Below, piece after piece: positions 1 through 12,925 of a stretch of DNA of 64,000 nt. The position numbers were made by a program, and so were the translations under genes. Under the pieces are notes generated by a model. It did no database searches. It was not told the origin of the DNA and saw only the letters and a list, made by a program, of their open reading frames with translations. The stretch is taken from contig RHPI01003762.1 in assembly GCA_009103225.1 (NCBI GenBank), positions 60,612 to 124,611 of the forward strand, in the 5' to 3' direction. Each line of letters starts with the position of its first letter. Position 1 is the first letter of the stretch. This stretch comes from Chlorokybus atmophyticus (lineage: Eukaryota > Streptophyta > Chlorokybophyceae > Chlorokybales > Chlorokybaceae).

Positions 1-1517
1 CCTCCCCTCTCACCTCCGCCGTCCCCCTCCTCTCCTCCTTCCCGTCATGCAGCACCACGACGCTTCCCGGCCGCACCTTCCCCACCACGAACCGCGCGAT
101 GAGTTGCGGCGCGTTCGGTAAACGGAGGGTCAGGGGGTCGTGGGGGTAGATGGAGCCGAGGGCCAGGGAGTACTGACGGGAGGAGACGAGATGGAGGAGA
201 CGGGGAGTCACCCAGCCGTGGCCCTGCGGAGGGAGGGGGGTGGGGTGGGGTGTAAGTGGGTGAACTAAGAGGAGTGGGTCAGTGAATGGAGTAGAGTTGA
301 GTATGGGTGTGCGTGAGTGGAGTCGGACACGTGTATAGGTACCTTTCGGGCATGCATATAATCACCACGCAGATGCACTCAGGTACACAGCATCAGTGCA
401 GCAACACAAGCAAGCAGGCAAGCACACGACCGTGCTTCTGCGTACTCGCACTCATGCACGCGTGTGCTAATGCGCACGCTATGGCATGGGCGCTTGTTGT
501 ATGTGTGTGTGTGTGCGCGCACATGCAGGCTTCGGCATGCAACTGCGACATACGTTGATGCACGTGCATACACATACGCACACGCATGCGCATAAGTCAA
601 GTACAAGTGTCGCATGCTTACTGGTCGGAACCATTTTCGTCGGTTCTGCGACGATGCCAACCCAGCCTGCTGCTGTTGTCTCTCCCAGTACGGCTGCAGC
701 ATGGCGTCAAGCTCCATCAGCTGACCATCAAACTCATCCTGGATGAAACAGAAGTAACTCATGAACTCGTTTGTGACTAGGACGAAGAGAGGCTACGCGA
801 TTACTGCCCTGTCTCACCTCTGGCAGCCTCCAGCTGGGCACGTCTTGCATCGTGTGGTTGCCAAGCTCGTGACCTGGATGCATGACACTATATGAGCATG
901 CCACGATCCAACTTGCAGTTACCACACGAATGTGCAATCGTGTGCGTGTGTATGTGTCACGTGTGTGCGCACGCGCGCGTGGGCGTGGATGCATGTGCGC
1001 ATGCATGCGCTTGTGCTTGTTTTGGGCGTGCGTGTGCGTGCCCGTGTGAGTGCATGGGTGCGTGCGTATATGAAACGGACCCAGCACTCACCCTCTTCAG
1101 CGATGCGGTGTGCGATGTGCGGCCACCGCTTCACATTGTCTCCGATGACAAAGAACGTCGCCTTGCACCCGTGCTCCTTCAGCGCCTCCAGAAGCTGATC
1201 AACAGTGAGTCAAGTGGTGACTTGTGGTAAGTAACAACAGACAAACGCGTACGCACGCACGCTCGTACGCATGCCCACCCAACCATACCTCCGGTGTCAC
1301 AGCCGGGTGCGGCGAGTCGTCGATGGTGAGGGCCACCACTCTCTCTGCCACACAAACCAATCAACACTCAACACATCAGCAACACTACCAGCTTTGCTCG
1401 AGCGGCAGCGGTTGGGACGCGTGCTTACGTGTGCAGTCGGGGGGCGCGCAGAAGTAGATGGAGGGGAGGCGTCGAGAGAGCCAGCGGACAACGGGCCAAG
1501 GCTGAAACGCCAGCGCA
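1..1517 (-). CDS. Polysaccharide deacetylase (carbohydrate esterase family 4, NodB domain), partial
   Basis: Predicted metal-dependent de-N-acetylase of chitin-like or other N-acetylated glycans. Six phase-consistent exons are visible: 1429-1517, 1289-1344, 1092-1194, 818-873, 622-738 and 14-223. The NodB motifs occur in order: TIDDSP (motif 1), then KATFFVIGDNV, GHELGNHTMQD (motif 2), KWFRPGHGWVTP (motif 3, split by an intron) and VVVLHDG (late histidine motif). In motif 2 the usual second His of H-[ST]-x-x-H is Asp. The 3' end lies beyond the left edge of the window. The N-terminus is unresolved: exon 1429-1517 starts in mid-codon, so at least one exon lies upstream, somewhere in 1518-1960, where low-complexity sequence prevents a confident call. 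The upstream flank is shared with the divergent VPS8 gene. Confidence 0.85.
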
Positions 1518-2200
1518 CTGCAGGGTGTGGATCGGAGTGAAGTGGTGCGCGCGCGTGTGTGCGTGTGTGTGCGCGTATGCGTGTGCTGGTGCACATGCGT
1601 GTGTACAATGTGCGCGCGAGTTTGTGCGTGCGTGCGTGTGTGGGCCTGTGACTCGTTAAGTGGCACCAAGCTCAGGTCTGCTGGGTGATGTGACTTGGTC
1701 ACTGCGTGCAAGGCTGTTGCAGACAAAGCAACAAACACGCGCACGCGTACACGCACACACGGACAAGCGCACCAAAAAAAACGCCCACCCCCACACAACA
1801 GGCCCAGCAGCAGCAGCAGCAGCAACAACAACTACCACAACCACCACGACCACCACAGCAGAAATCCAATTCACAGCTGCCTGGCTTAGCAGCAGCAGCA
1901 GCAGCAGCACTCATGCTGACAAAACTGATGACCAAAGTGTGACTGCAGCCATACCACACTTACCCACCCCAATTGTGGCCAATTCCAATTGCACCCCAAT
2001 TGTAGCCAATTCCACCCAATTACGCACACTGCTTACCCCACAAACGCCGCCGCCCCCAGCAACGCCCCCATCGCCGCCACCCCGACCGCCGCGCCTACCG
2101 CCGCACCCACCGCCGCCGCCTCCGCCATGCCTTAAGCGTTGAGCTTGCTGCTGGCCTGCTCTGGTCTGGCCTGGCCTGATTTGCCGACAAGGCGGCGGCG
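1518..2200. other. Divergent intergenic region with low-complexity sequence
   Basis: It probably contains the missing first exon or exons of the deacetylase on the minus strand and the 5' leader of VPS8 on the plus strand. It holds TG/CG alternation (1540-1660), GCA/CAA triplet runs (1800-1915), a CCAATT array (1969-2021) and a CCG/CCA-rich stretch (2040-2130). No convincing start codon for the deacetylase was found. A leucine- or alanine-rich minus-strand reading at 1700-1960 is only triplet repeat. Confidence 0.5.
1969..2021. promoter_or_regulatory. Six-copy CCAATT array in a divergent promoter
   Basis: The hexamer CCAATT starts at 1969, 1979, 1985, 1996, 2006 and 2016, so there are six CCAAT pentamers within 53 bases. 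CCAAT boxes bind NF-Y factors. The array lies between the minus-strand deacetylase and plus-strand VPS8, about 180 bases upstream of the VPS8 ATG. A regulatory role is inferred from position and density. Confidence 0.45.
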
Positions 2201-5200
2201 ATGGACGAGCGCACGGACGAGGAGGAGGAGGAGGAGGAGGAGGAGGAGGAGGAGGTGGAGGGAGGGTTCAGGCTCGAGGACTTGCTGTCTTCCTCTAGCG
2301 ATGATGATGATGATGACGGGGACAAGGAGGAGAAGGGGGAGGTTGGTGACGTGCTGGGTGACAGCGACCAGGAAGCGGAGGACAAGGAGGAGGCGGGGAA
2401 CGTGCTGGCCTCGAAGGAGGGCGGCGATGAGGACGAGGACGAGGAGGCGGAGCACGAGTTTAAGCAAGGAGAGGATTTTATCGAGGAACGAGTCGCTGAG
2501 GAGGAGGAGGACAAGAGGGCGGAGGATGTGGACAAGGACGAGGAGGCTAGTGCAATGCAGGTTTGTTTACCGAAACCCTATGTGGTCAGGTGTCAATCAG
2601 GTATTCGTTCCTAGTCGATACTGTTGTGACTAGTATTACTGTTGCAGTGCGATCGTATTGTGCGTACCGAAATCCAATACTAGCCGTGCACATGCAAGCA
2701 CATACCCGCACACACATGAACACGCACGCGTCCACACAAGCGCGCATGCACGCGTGCGTATACGTCCACACACGCTCGTGCATGCACACTCATAGCTCTT
2801 AACACGCGCGCGCATGTGCACATGCATACACAGAGACACATGCGCACACACAGTCGGTTTCTCTCATCTCAAAGCCCAACAGTGCTCAGGCACCATGATG
2901 ATGAGGTCACACGCTCACACTCTCTCACTCACACTCTGACACACTCTCGCACTACCACAGCCCGCATCACGCGAAGCCCAACGTTCCGACACTCTCGAGC
3001 CCGAAGCTTCCGGCCAGACCTCGTCTTCCTGGCCAGAAGCAGCCTTACACGACGATGAACTGTATGAAGATGAAGAAGCGGAAGAGGAGGAGGAGGAGGA
3101 GGATGAAACGGATGATGATGAAGAGGATGCGGTTGAAGATGATAGTGAGTTGAGTAGAGCCGACACAACGTCAAGCCAACATGTCGAGCACGGCAATGCG
3201 CATGCACCACAACCACCACCACCACAACAACAGGAGGAGGAGGACAAAGGCGCGGTCGCCCCGTTAGCTGCCTTGCAAGCGGTAATGCTCAAGCTGATGA
3301 ACAACATACATAGACAACAACAGCAGCAACAGCAACAGCAATCACAACAACACTCTCAGGCAGAAGATGCTGAGCGTGCGCAAGCCGAGTCGCGTGCTGG
3401 AGCACTAGACAGTGACGACGGCGGCCGCGCCGGTGCTCGTCCCATGCGCATACGCCAGCGCGTCGACCTCAACCGCCAGGTGATTAGCATGGATCATATG
3501 TTGGGTTGTTGGGTTGTTGGGTTGTTGGTGTGGGTGTGTTGGTGATGTGGGTGTGTTGTTGTTCTGTGTTGCAGGAGAATGGCGTTGCGCTGGCTGTAGT
3601 GGAGACGGCGGGTGCTGTATCAAATACGCTGGGCTCGGCTTCCACGCGCAACGAGCATGGCACACCCTTGGTGAGTGGTTCTATGTATGCGTGGTGGGCG
3701 CAAGTGAGAGTGTGCTTGCGTGCGCAGGTGTGTACATACATTTGTAGATGTGCGCATGCGCATGTCCACATTATCATGTGCGCACACATGTGTGTGTGTG
3801 CGCATGCGCTCGCGCCCCTGTACACGTGTGCTCGCACACGTGTATGCACGCTGACAAGCGCGTGCACGCGCGTGTGCGTGCGTGCATGCGTGTGCGTGCG
3901 TGCGTGCTTGCATGTCCGCGTGTGCGCGCCTGTCCCCGCAATTGCACACTCGCCCGCACATGAGTGTATGTGTCTGTCTGTGCATGCCTGCCTGCGTGCA
4001 CACGCGCATATATATGTGTGCCAACAGCATCATCTCCATCAGGTTGTGTCCCTGCACACCTCCGGTCCCGCCCTCGCCATCGGCATGTCCCGCGGCACGG
4101 TCCTGGTGTCCCGCAGCAGCACTGCGCCCTCAGAGCGGTCCGCGGACAGGGTCGTGGCGCTGGGAGTCATCGGGGGGCCGGCCGTGGTCGCGGTGGACTT
4201 TAGCTCGCATGGAGATTGGCTGCTGTGCGGATATGCCAATGTGAGCGAGAGACAGCGTGTGCGTGCGCGCGTGCGTGCGTGCGTGTGTATGTAATTGTGT
4301 GTGCGCGCATCTATGCGGGTTTTGAGCAGGGGTGGGGCATGCGGGTGTGCGTTCGCGTGCGCACGCGTGCACACGTGTGCATACGCTTCAATGTGGTGCA
4401 CATGTGTGCGTGCGTATACATGTGTGCGTGCGTGCGTGCATGCACACGTGTGCATCAGTATGTGTGCAAGTCTGTGAGCGCGCGCGCATGTATGTGCGCA
4501 TGCTTGCGTGCATGCGTGGCGATGTGACCAGTCATGAACTTGTGACACGCTTCGTATTGTTTGTTGCAGGGTTCGCTGACGCTGTGGGACGTGAGCAAGT
4601 CCGCGATGCTGAAGACGGTCGTGGGCGAGCACTCGGCCCCCGTCGTGCATGTCGCATTCATCCCGCACCGCACCGCTGCCGTCACCGCCGACGCCAACGG
4701 AGTAAGAACAGACTCATAATGTGGATGTGTTTAAATCTTGTGCTCACAACAGCAAAACAACATTTATTCCAGGTGACAACGTTGCACACGTTCACAGCGG
4801 TCCCACTGCTCAGGCGCTACACTGTCAGCTCACAGGTGGGCACAAATTGTGTATATTGGTTTGTTGTTCATATTTAACAGAGGCACTGATCAGCTATCAA
4901 CTGTGTGTGGCACATGCGGCAGTGTTTGCTTGATGGAAGCCGCACTCGCCCAGTCTTATCTCTAGCGGCTTTACCGACATCGCCCTCATCAGTATTATCA
5001 GCATCCTCAGCCCAAACGCCGATATCGCCGCCTACACCAACTGAACCCACCTCCGCCACGTCGTTGTCGGGGATGGCCACCAGTGTGTTCTCGACGATAT
5101 CCAACACTGCAACGGATATCCGCACCGCCGCCGCGACGAACGTGGACGCGGGATTGAGCTTCCTCTACGACCAACAACAAGGTGTGAACACATGCGTGTG

Positions 5201-8200
5201 TACATGTATGTGTGTGTGCATGTGTGTGCGTGTGCGTGGAATGACAAGAACCCAAGTTGTTGTGCAATAGACTGATGTTTGGTGTCCAACAGCTGGTGGA
5301 GGTGCTGGAGGGGTAATCTGCATTATCACGCAACAGAAGGCGATCATCGTAAGTTGTTGTGATGATTGGTGTCACACGCTCAGACATAGGCGGATGGTGC
5401 CTGAGGCGGTTGTGTACCGCAAGCATACTACACAGCATGACTCACGCTCAATTCATACACGCACTCACATGCACACGTACAGACATGCGCATATGCACTT
5501 GCGCACACATACTTGTAAGCATCTCATACTGGATTTATACCAACTCCAACACTGTCAATACAACAAGGTCCGGCTGTTTCCCGTCATGGAGATCACTCAC
5601 CGGTGGGCTCGTCCCGCCAACACGCGCGACGGTGCGTTGCCCGTGTGCGCGTGGCGCCGACAAGACATCAAAGGTACATCATCGCTCTTGTGTTGTGTGG
5701 GGGCCCTGTGACTTGTGACGAGCATGTTGTTGCATACAGACGCGAGTGAAGGCACACACAACACGGGCGAGGTTGACAGCCCCACTATGGCCGTGGCGTG
5801 GGGCCAATCAGTCAGCGTGCTTCGCATGCGCCCACGGGGAGAAGTGGAGTGCGTGCATGAAGTTAAGATGGAGGCTGAAGCTGTGAATGTTAGGTGGCTT
5901 GATGAACAGGTACGCGTTCTTGCGAAAGCGAGCGCGCACAGACATGCGTGCACTGTCATTCGGTGCTCATGTGTGGTTGAATGTCCTAACATGATAGGTA
6001 CTTGGGGTGCTTCTGGTGAGAGGCTCAATATCCACGCTGTGTTTGTGTTCGCTCGATGGTGAAGTCCTCCAGCGCGTGGGTGTTCCTGGCGGGTCGGATG
6101 CGCTCGCCCACCACAACTTCTTCACAAACAGCTCTGGGTAAGAACGCAGGTGCGGACTATGTGTGTCATCTGCTGTGATGTACTCATCGTCGTGCATCAA
6201 ACTGTGCGTGTGCATGTGCGCATCAACATGTGCAGCGCACCCGAGCGCTCGTTCCACAACTGTATGGCCTCCCGCGGTTCTTCTCTCTACATCTTAGGCA
6301 CCAGCCAGGTACGTTTATGACAGCGCCATCATCAATCATGCCTTGTCCTGACAACCCCTCACGCTGCTATTGCACAGCTTCTGCACGCGCGTGTCCTAGC
6401 GTGGAAGGAGAGGCTCGCGTATCTCTGCGGCAGCGGCGACTGGATGGCCGCGTTCAGGCTTGCACTCGACTACTACGATGGCACCGCCAAGGTACACAGC
6501 ATGTCGTATAATCACACTAGTGGATGTGGTGCATATTACTACGGTCCAACGAGTACTTTTAAACGTACGGTAGGTTTTGGAGTACTTGTTGTATATGTGT
6601 ACAATAGTCATGCTCTACACTGTTGTAACGAGTGTGCTGCGGGTTGGTGCTGAGTGTCTACACAAGCTGTGGCATGCATGTGTGCACATGTACGTACACA
6701 TCCTGTTTCAGACCAACAAGCTTGCACCAAAGCCTTCTGCTGATGAGTTGCAACCATCGTAAGTGCTAGTTGTCACTCACTGCAACATTGTTGTTAATGT
6801 GGCTACTGCTGCTGCTGCTGTAACTTTCATTGATGACGCTACGGTGGTGGTGGTGGTTTTCACTGTTGTTGTTGCTATCATTGTCATTGTTGTAGGTTTT
6901 GTTAGTATTGCTATTAGCAACATGAACAATGATGATGTCGTTGTCACCCACGACGCGCGCCTAGCTGGAGGCCTCCGTGTCCGGGTGGGACTGGACAGAG
7001 GAGGAGGTGTTTCGCCAGCATCTACGCCATCGTCGCGCTAGCGATGACAGCACGAACGACAACGCGGCATCCAGTGACGATGGCATCAACGGTGATGGTA
7101 GCGACATGTCATTGCAAGAGGCACTGGAAAAATTGTGACCGGTGCCTCGGGAAATAGCATGTCGCTGCCATCATCTCCGTCGAGCTCGTCGTCGCTAGAT
7201 GCCACGTCCTATGTCGCACTGCCATCACTAGTGTGACGATGGCGTGCAGATGGTGCTGCAACACCTCCACCTCTGTCTAGCCCCGTGTCGGGCTGCGCCC
7301 GGCCATGGAGGCCTCCATCTGAGCACGTGTTATAGTTATTCATGATGACAACGCTGTCCTCTCCCTCCCACTCACCTCTTCTCTCTCTCTCCCCTCCTCC
7401 CATCCCCGCAGCCCATGTCCACTCTCCCCTCCAACGAGACTTCTCTCCCCCTCCTCCATCGCACACTGCGTCCGTCTCTACTACCTCTCTTAGCGGACTT
7501 CGTCGACGGCGCCATCGCGGCCGCGGAGACCGAAGCCATCGAGGAAGTCATGCGGAGGAGCGCGATGAGCGAGAGCGGTGGGGAGGGGGGTGGGGGTGGA
7601 GAAGGAGATGGAATGGATATTGTGGATGTGATACAGGTGAGAAAGGGGGGAGTGACTGTGTTGGAGTGAGTGGAATGTTGGGGTGATCAAGTGTGAGTGA
7701 ATGAGTGAGTGAATGAGTGAGTGAGTGAGTGAGTGAGTGAATGTGAGTGAGTGGGTGAGCACACAGTGCATGAGTGGGTGGGGGAGTGATAGAGTGTGAG
7801 GGTTACAGGTTCTGCAACATGTGATTCGCATAATCAATGAACATGATCGTGTGAATCAGTAACGCTGTCATATTTGCAGGCGCGGTTTGTGGCTGCCGGT
7901 GAGGTGGCCGTGGAGTTCTGCGTGCACGTTGGCGAGTTGGGCGCGCTGTTCGGGGGCGCGGGTGCCGAGGGAGGGAGCAGCAGCGTGTTTGGCAAGTTCG
8001 ACGTCGCGGGGCAGCGCGCCACGTTCATCGACTTACTCGAACCGTATATACTGACGGATACGCTCACGGCACTGCCGCCGGAAGTCATGCAGGTAAGGTG
8101 GCAGGTGGACATTGATGAGTCTGATTTGAAGTGTGCAAGTGCACGTGAAAGTGTGTGTGCGTGCGCACGTGTGCATGCTTAAGCACACATGCATGCGCCT

Positions 8201-11200
8201 GCGAGAGTGGGTGTGTGGGTGTCTCAGTTTGCGCATGCGTGCATATGCGCCGGCTCGTATATGCATGTGTGCGCAAACTGAGACACCCACGCACGCACGT
8301 GGTTGTGCCCGCATATGTGTCCCTGTGTGTGGTGAACTGACTATCTGCCTCTTCTATCAATCTTGCAGGCTCTTGTAGACCAGTACTCGCAGCGCGGATG
8401 GCTTCAGCGCGTCGAGCAATGCATCCTTCACATGGACATAGCCTCCCTAGACTTCAATCAGGTCAACTAGTGCTGAGACAACTATCTCATCACACACACC
8501 CATCACATCGTACCCACACCATCATCAACCGCAGGTGGTGAAGTTGTGCCGCGCGCACGGCCTCTACAACGCCCTCATCTACGTGTTCAACAGCGGCCTC
8601 GACGACTACGTTACGCCCGCGGCTGAGCTGCTCGCCGTATCGCGCGCCGCCTCTGATGATGATGCCAGGAAAGCCCTCGCGTACAAGCTGCTGGTCTACC
8701 TCAAACACTGCTTCACTGGCAAGGTCAGCGCGTTGCTGGTGGTGTTTGTCTTTGATGATGTCGTGCATGTGGATAAGGATGTTGGTGTGTTATTTACAAA
8801 TCAAGTCCTTTTGGTGTACTGGAAAGACCACAATACCGACATGCATGCACAGTGTGTTTCACGTGTAATTCCCTAAAATCAGAACATGCACACTGCGCCT
8901 GAGTGCGCGAGTGTGGACAAGTGCGTGTGCGCTGATGCACACCCACTTGTCCACCCACTTGTTGTGTGCATGCGCGCGTGCCCGCTTGCATAAGCCTGCA
9001 TGAGCATGTATAAAAGCAACGCCAGTTGTGCAACACCTGCGTGTGCATGCATGCTTGTGTTGGTGTACGCATGCGTGCGTGCGTGCGTGCAAGTGTCAGC
9101 TTGAGTCAGTGGTTAGCTGCTGAATGTGCGTTGTGTAATTACTCGTGTCACAGGCGTTTCCACCCGGCCGAGGGACGATCCCTCCCGACCGCTCTCCCCA
9201 CCTTCTCCACGACCTCATCCACTTCCTTCTCCACGACGAGTCCACACCTTCCAACCACGGTCGCCTTCGCTTCCTTCTCGACATCGACTGCGCGGCCACG
9301 CTCGCCGTACTAGCAGAGGCTTTCTTGATATCAACACCGGGAGGGGTGATACCAGACTTGTCAGCCTGGTCGGGAAGTATAGATACGGTGAAGATAGCGA
9401 TATCCCCGGACACGCATGCGCAAATGGTTGTGGATGCGGTGCTTGCACTGGCGGCTCCGGACGATATCGAGTTCCTGGAGGAAGAGATTGGAGCTATGCT
9501 TGAGTTTGTCGCAGCCATGCTTGCGGCGAAAAAATGTGCCGTGGCGTCGGAGGATGTCATGAGAGTTCTCACTCACCTCATCACAGGTACACACGATGTT
9601 CATGTCTTGTTTACTATTCCATATGCGTGCTTGTTGTGCTTATATCCAGCCAGTGCAGTCGCTGTTCTTGGTGTACTTGACACAAGCATGTTGAGGGCAA
9701 TCGTAGTTATGTGCCGTTTTGCAGGGCCCACGGTTGCGAGTGCGAGACCTACAACACGTGCGCGTGAAGACCTGACTGTGGCAGTGTTACTGGCTGTCCA
9801 GCACGAAGATATCGACGCAGAGTTGTTGCTAATTCTCTCAGCTGAGGCAGAATTTCATCAGGTGAGGCCCAGAACATGATGTTTATCTCCTCCATGTTGT
9901 TGCATGAATGCTTTAATTAATTCAACAGATGCCACATACTGGCGTGTGTGTGTGCAGGTTTCGGCGCTGTTGTATTATAGATTTGGGCGCATGCAGCGTG
10001 CATTGGATTGTTTGCTCGCGGATGCAACGAGCCGAACCTTGCAGCCGTTTGCGTTCATCAACCACTGCTTCCGTCAAGGCCATAGGTGAGACAACTGTTA
10101 CAAAAGCATTATCACACTTCGACTTGTGTGCATGCACACATGGCTATAAGTATGTGTATAGGTGCACCTGCTTAAGTGTTGTTGATGTCATGTCTGTGCG
10201 CACTTCACTTGGCATCGTGTAGTTTTTTTTTTGTACATTTGACACATTTGCGTGCCAAGTTGCAAGATCATATGCACATAAATCTATATGCACACACCTA
10301 AAAGACGTATGACATGCTCACAGGGACAAGTTCAGCACATTGCTGTTGGAAAGGCTTCCCGCCCTCGCACGCCTCGACTGCACTGCAACTCTGACTCTGG
10401 CAGGTATTCCCACACAACCACTGTACTGTTCACGCACGCGCGCGTGCATGCGCACGCACATGCTGGGGTGCACACACATGGGCGCACACGCGCGCACGCG
10501 CACGCATACATCACCCAACCAACCATCCACCTACAAACACACGCTGTTCCCGCAGCCCAACACGTTTCTCCCCGCGAGCACGAGTCCGCCATCACGCATG
10601 GCCCCCTCGCCACGGACCCGCGCCTGCAACATCGTTACCTCCAGGCTCTGATCGAGACAATGAATGACAACAACAGCAACAACAACAACATGGCAACGGG
10701 GGAGAATGCTGCTGCGGAGTACTTGCGGAGCTCAGGCTTTCAGGTGGGGGGATAAGATTGACACATTATGTCGCTCAGTGTTGCGTTGAACTCGTGTGTG
10801 GGTGTACTGACTGCATCTTGTGAAGCAGATGACGGATGCGTTGAATGAGCTCTATCTTCAGCGCCTGTGCGAGTTTGATCCTGCTCAAGTGCGGCCGTTT
10901 CTCATCAGTTGCAACGGGTACATTCGTTAGTCTATTGTCCGAGCCATCACATGCATGTGTGCATGCGCGTGCGTGGGGCGTGCGCGTGCGTGCGTGTATG
11001 TGTACATGTGTGTGCATGTGATATGTGCGTTGCTATTACCACCGCAGGTATCGTCTGGACCGCTGCCTTGAGCTTTGCCAGCAGCACGGCGTGGTGGACG
11101 CCTCAGCCTACCTCCTTGAGCAGATGGGAGACGTCACTGGCTCGCTTGCACTCCTCTTGCGCTCCCTTGAACACCAGATAGCCGCCGTTGAGGTCAGGAC

Positions 11201-12925
11201 ACGTCAACACATGCACGCCGTGTGCACGCGCCCAAGGGCATGCCCACCGTGCGCACACACTCATGCACACATTGGAGCCATCAATGACGCACACGGAGCA
11301 AAGCGCACACATCCACACGCGTGTGCACTTGCACACTCACCCATTTGCAAACTGTCAAACTGTCAACCCACCTTGCCTTTCCAGAAAGCTGCCAGGAAAG
11401 GGCGCATCGTTCCCGCCAAGGCCACCTCCGGTCCCCACGCGATGCCAACATCCCCTCGCTCCCGCACAAACAACAGCAACACCATTTCAACGTTCACGCG
11501 GTCGGCCAGTTCGTCATCGCAGCTAACGGAAGCCACCGCCCCGGAGATCGTGGCCGTGCAGGAGATTGTTGATAATGCGGCGGAGCTGTGTTTGCGCAAC
11601 ACGGGGAGACTGCCGGCCAGGGAGTCAGAGGCGCTGTGGTTTGAACTATTGGACAGGTGAGAGTGTGTGTGTGTGTGTGTGTTACATGTTACATGTGATG
11701 GATGATGAACGCACACATCCACATCATCAGGTTTGCGGTGCCGTTGCGGGAGCTGAAACGCGCAGAACGCGAGCGCGAGACCCGGCGAGCATCTTCACGC
11801 AAGAAGTTGAGGACAACAACAACAACAAAACAGCAAAAGCCTGTATCATTGCAGCAACAACGCCGCATGGCCGCCTCGGCCGTCCTCCAACAAATGCTCG
11901 CGGGGTTCATCACATCCATCATGGGCAGCATGACAGGGTAACTAACTAAGTAACCAAGTAATGTTGGGTGTGTGAGCACTCTGATACTCATCTTACCCTC
12001 TCATCAGGTTGATCCCGCTGTCGGCGATACTTGGTCATATTGTGGAGAAACATGGCGGTGATGAGGTGGGCGACTTCAAGCCGAGCATCATGGGCATGTT
12101 GGCGTCGTACGGGTATGAAAGGGCGATACTCGGCACGGCGCGCCATCTGATGGCCAGGGACACGTTCGATTCTATGCAGGTACAGGTTTTGGTACTCATT
12201 GCTGGATAAATGGGTTGGTGAGGGTTTGTGGCTAAGTTGGTCTATGAACTGTTTCCGACAGGAGCTGAGACTGCGGCGGTCCCGTGCGGCTGTCCCTGCG
12301 AGCGTCGAATGCACGGCATGCGGCCTCCCGCTCTCATCCCCAGGTGGGGGTTATGTGTGCGTGTGTGCATACGTGCGTCCGCGCGTGCACTACGAGTGTC
12401 GGTGTGAATGCACGTATAATGCACGTGCTCACACGTGCGTATGTGCATGCGTGCGGGTGATTGCGCGTGCCCGTGTATACCAGCGTATGTGCATGCGTGC
12501 ACATGTGTCTACTTCAGTATTCATGCTTGCACACGTTTTAAGAACAGATGTGCGTCATCCCTCCTCCAAGTCTTCCTTATTCAAGTTTCCACACTTGAGA
12601 CTTTGCAGCTCTGTTGCAGTGGATATATGGCATGAGCACAGCATCACCCTTGTCACTCAAACCGCATGCGGCTCATGTATACACCTGTTCTTCAGGGCTC
12701 GGGAGCAATGAGAGTAACGGGAGTGAGAGTCCTCATCGCGACTCAGGCGTCTTGAAGGTCTTTTCGTGCGGGCACTCCTTTCACGGGGTGTGCGTGCCGC
12801 ACGGTAAAGCGAGCGGTAGAGGCGCGCTCGAGAGGTGTCCGGCGTGTTTAGTGATGCACGAGAGGCCGGCGATGACGCACGCGTTGCATGCTGGCTTGAG
12901 GAGACAGAAAGGGGTGGTGGCCTAA
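2201..12925 (+). CDS. VPS8: VPS8, CORVET tethering complex subunit
   Basis: VPS8 is the Rab5-effector subunit of the CORVET complex, which tethers early endosomes before fusion. About 30 exons are seen, beginning with 2201-2560 and 2961-3479 and ending with 12696-12925. The first two exons encode a long Glu/Asp-rich tail with Gln runs. A WD40-like N-terminal half follows (for example LLCGYAN joined to GSLTLWDVSKS at 4570). The alpha-solenoid contains the most recognisable family blocks: FIDLLEPYILTDTLTALPP (about 8030), GWLQRVEQCILHMDIASLDF (8397-8458) and VVKLCRAHGLYNALIYVFN (8536). YRLDRCLELCQQHGVVDASA at 11050 and ESEALWFELLDR at 11650 follow. The last two exons form the C-terminal RING-like domain (CTACGLPL, then VFSCGHSFHGVCV and RCPAC). 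The start is the first ATG of the acidic exon. One intron (about 6760-7412) contains a 350-bp palindrome and another (8095-8368) a 32-bp hairpin. Confidence 0.93.
6967..7316. repeat. Long imperfect palindrome in a VPS8 intron
   Basis: The two halves (6967-about 7140 and about 7143-7316) are reverse complements of each other at roughly three quarters of positions, estimated by eye. The match begins with GGAGGCCTCC at both tips and continues through the centre near 7141. The left arm read forward is open for about 57 codons to a TGA at 7136, but the right arm is not open in the matching frame. It could be an inverted duplication or a fold-back element. Confidence 0.8.
8217..8288 (+). repeat. 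Intronic hairpin, 32-bp stem and 8-nt loop
   Basis: Left arm 8217-8248, loop 8249-8256, right arm 8257-8288, inside a VPS8 intron on the sense strand. The outer 19 pairs are perfect Watson–Crick pairs. The remaining 13 include four positions that pair only as G·U in plus-strand RNA, with no other mismatch. This is compatible with a structured intronic RNA or small-RNA precursor. Confidence 0.6.

Noticed and set aside
379-762. Open frames of His/Thr or Cys/Val repeats, here and at many similar places
   Set aside because: They are translations of alternating TG/CA/CG intron sequence. The true exon in this interval is 622-738 on the minus strand.
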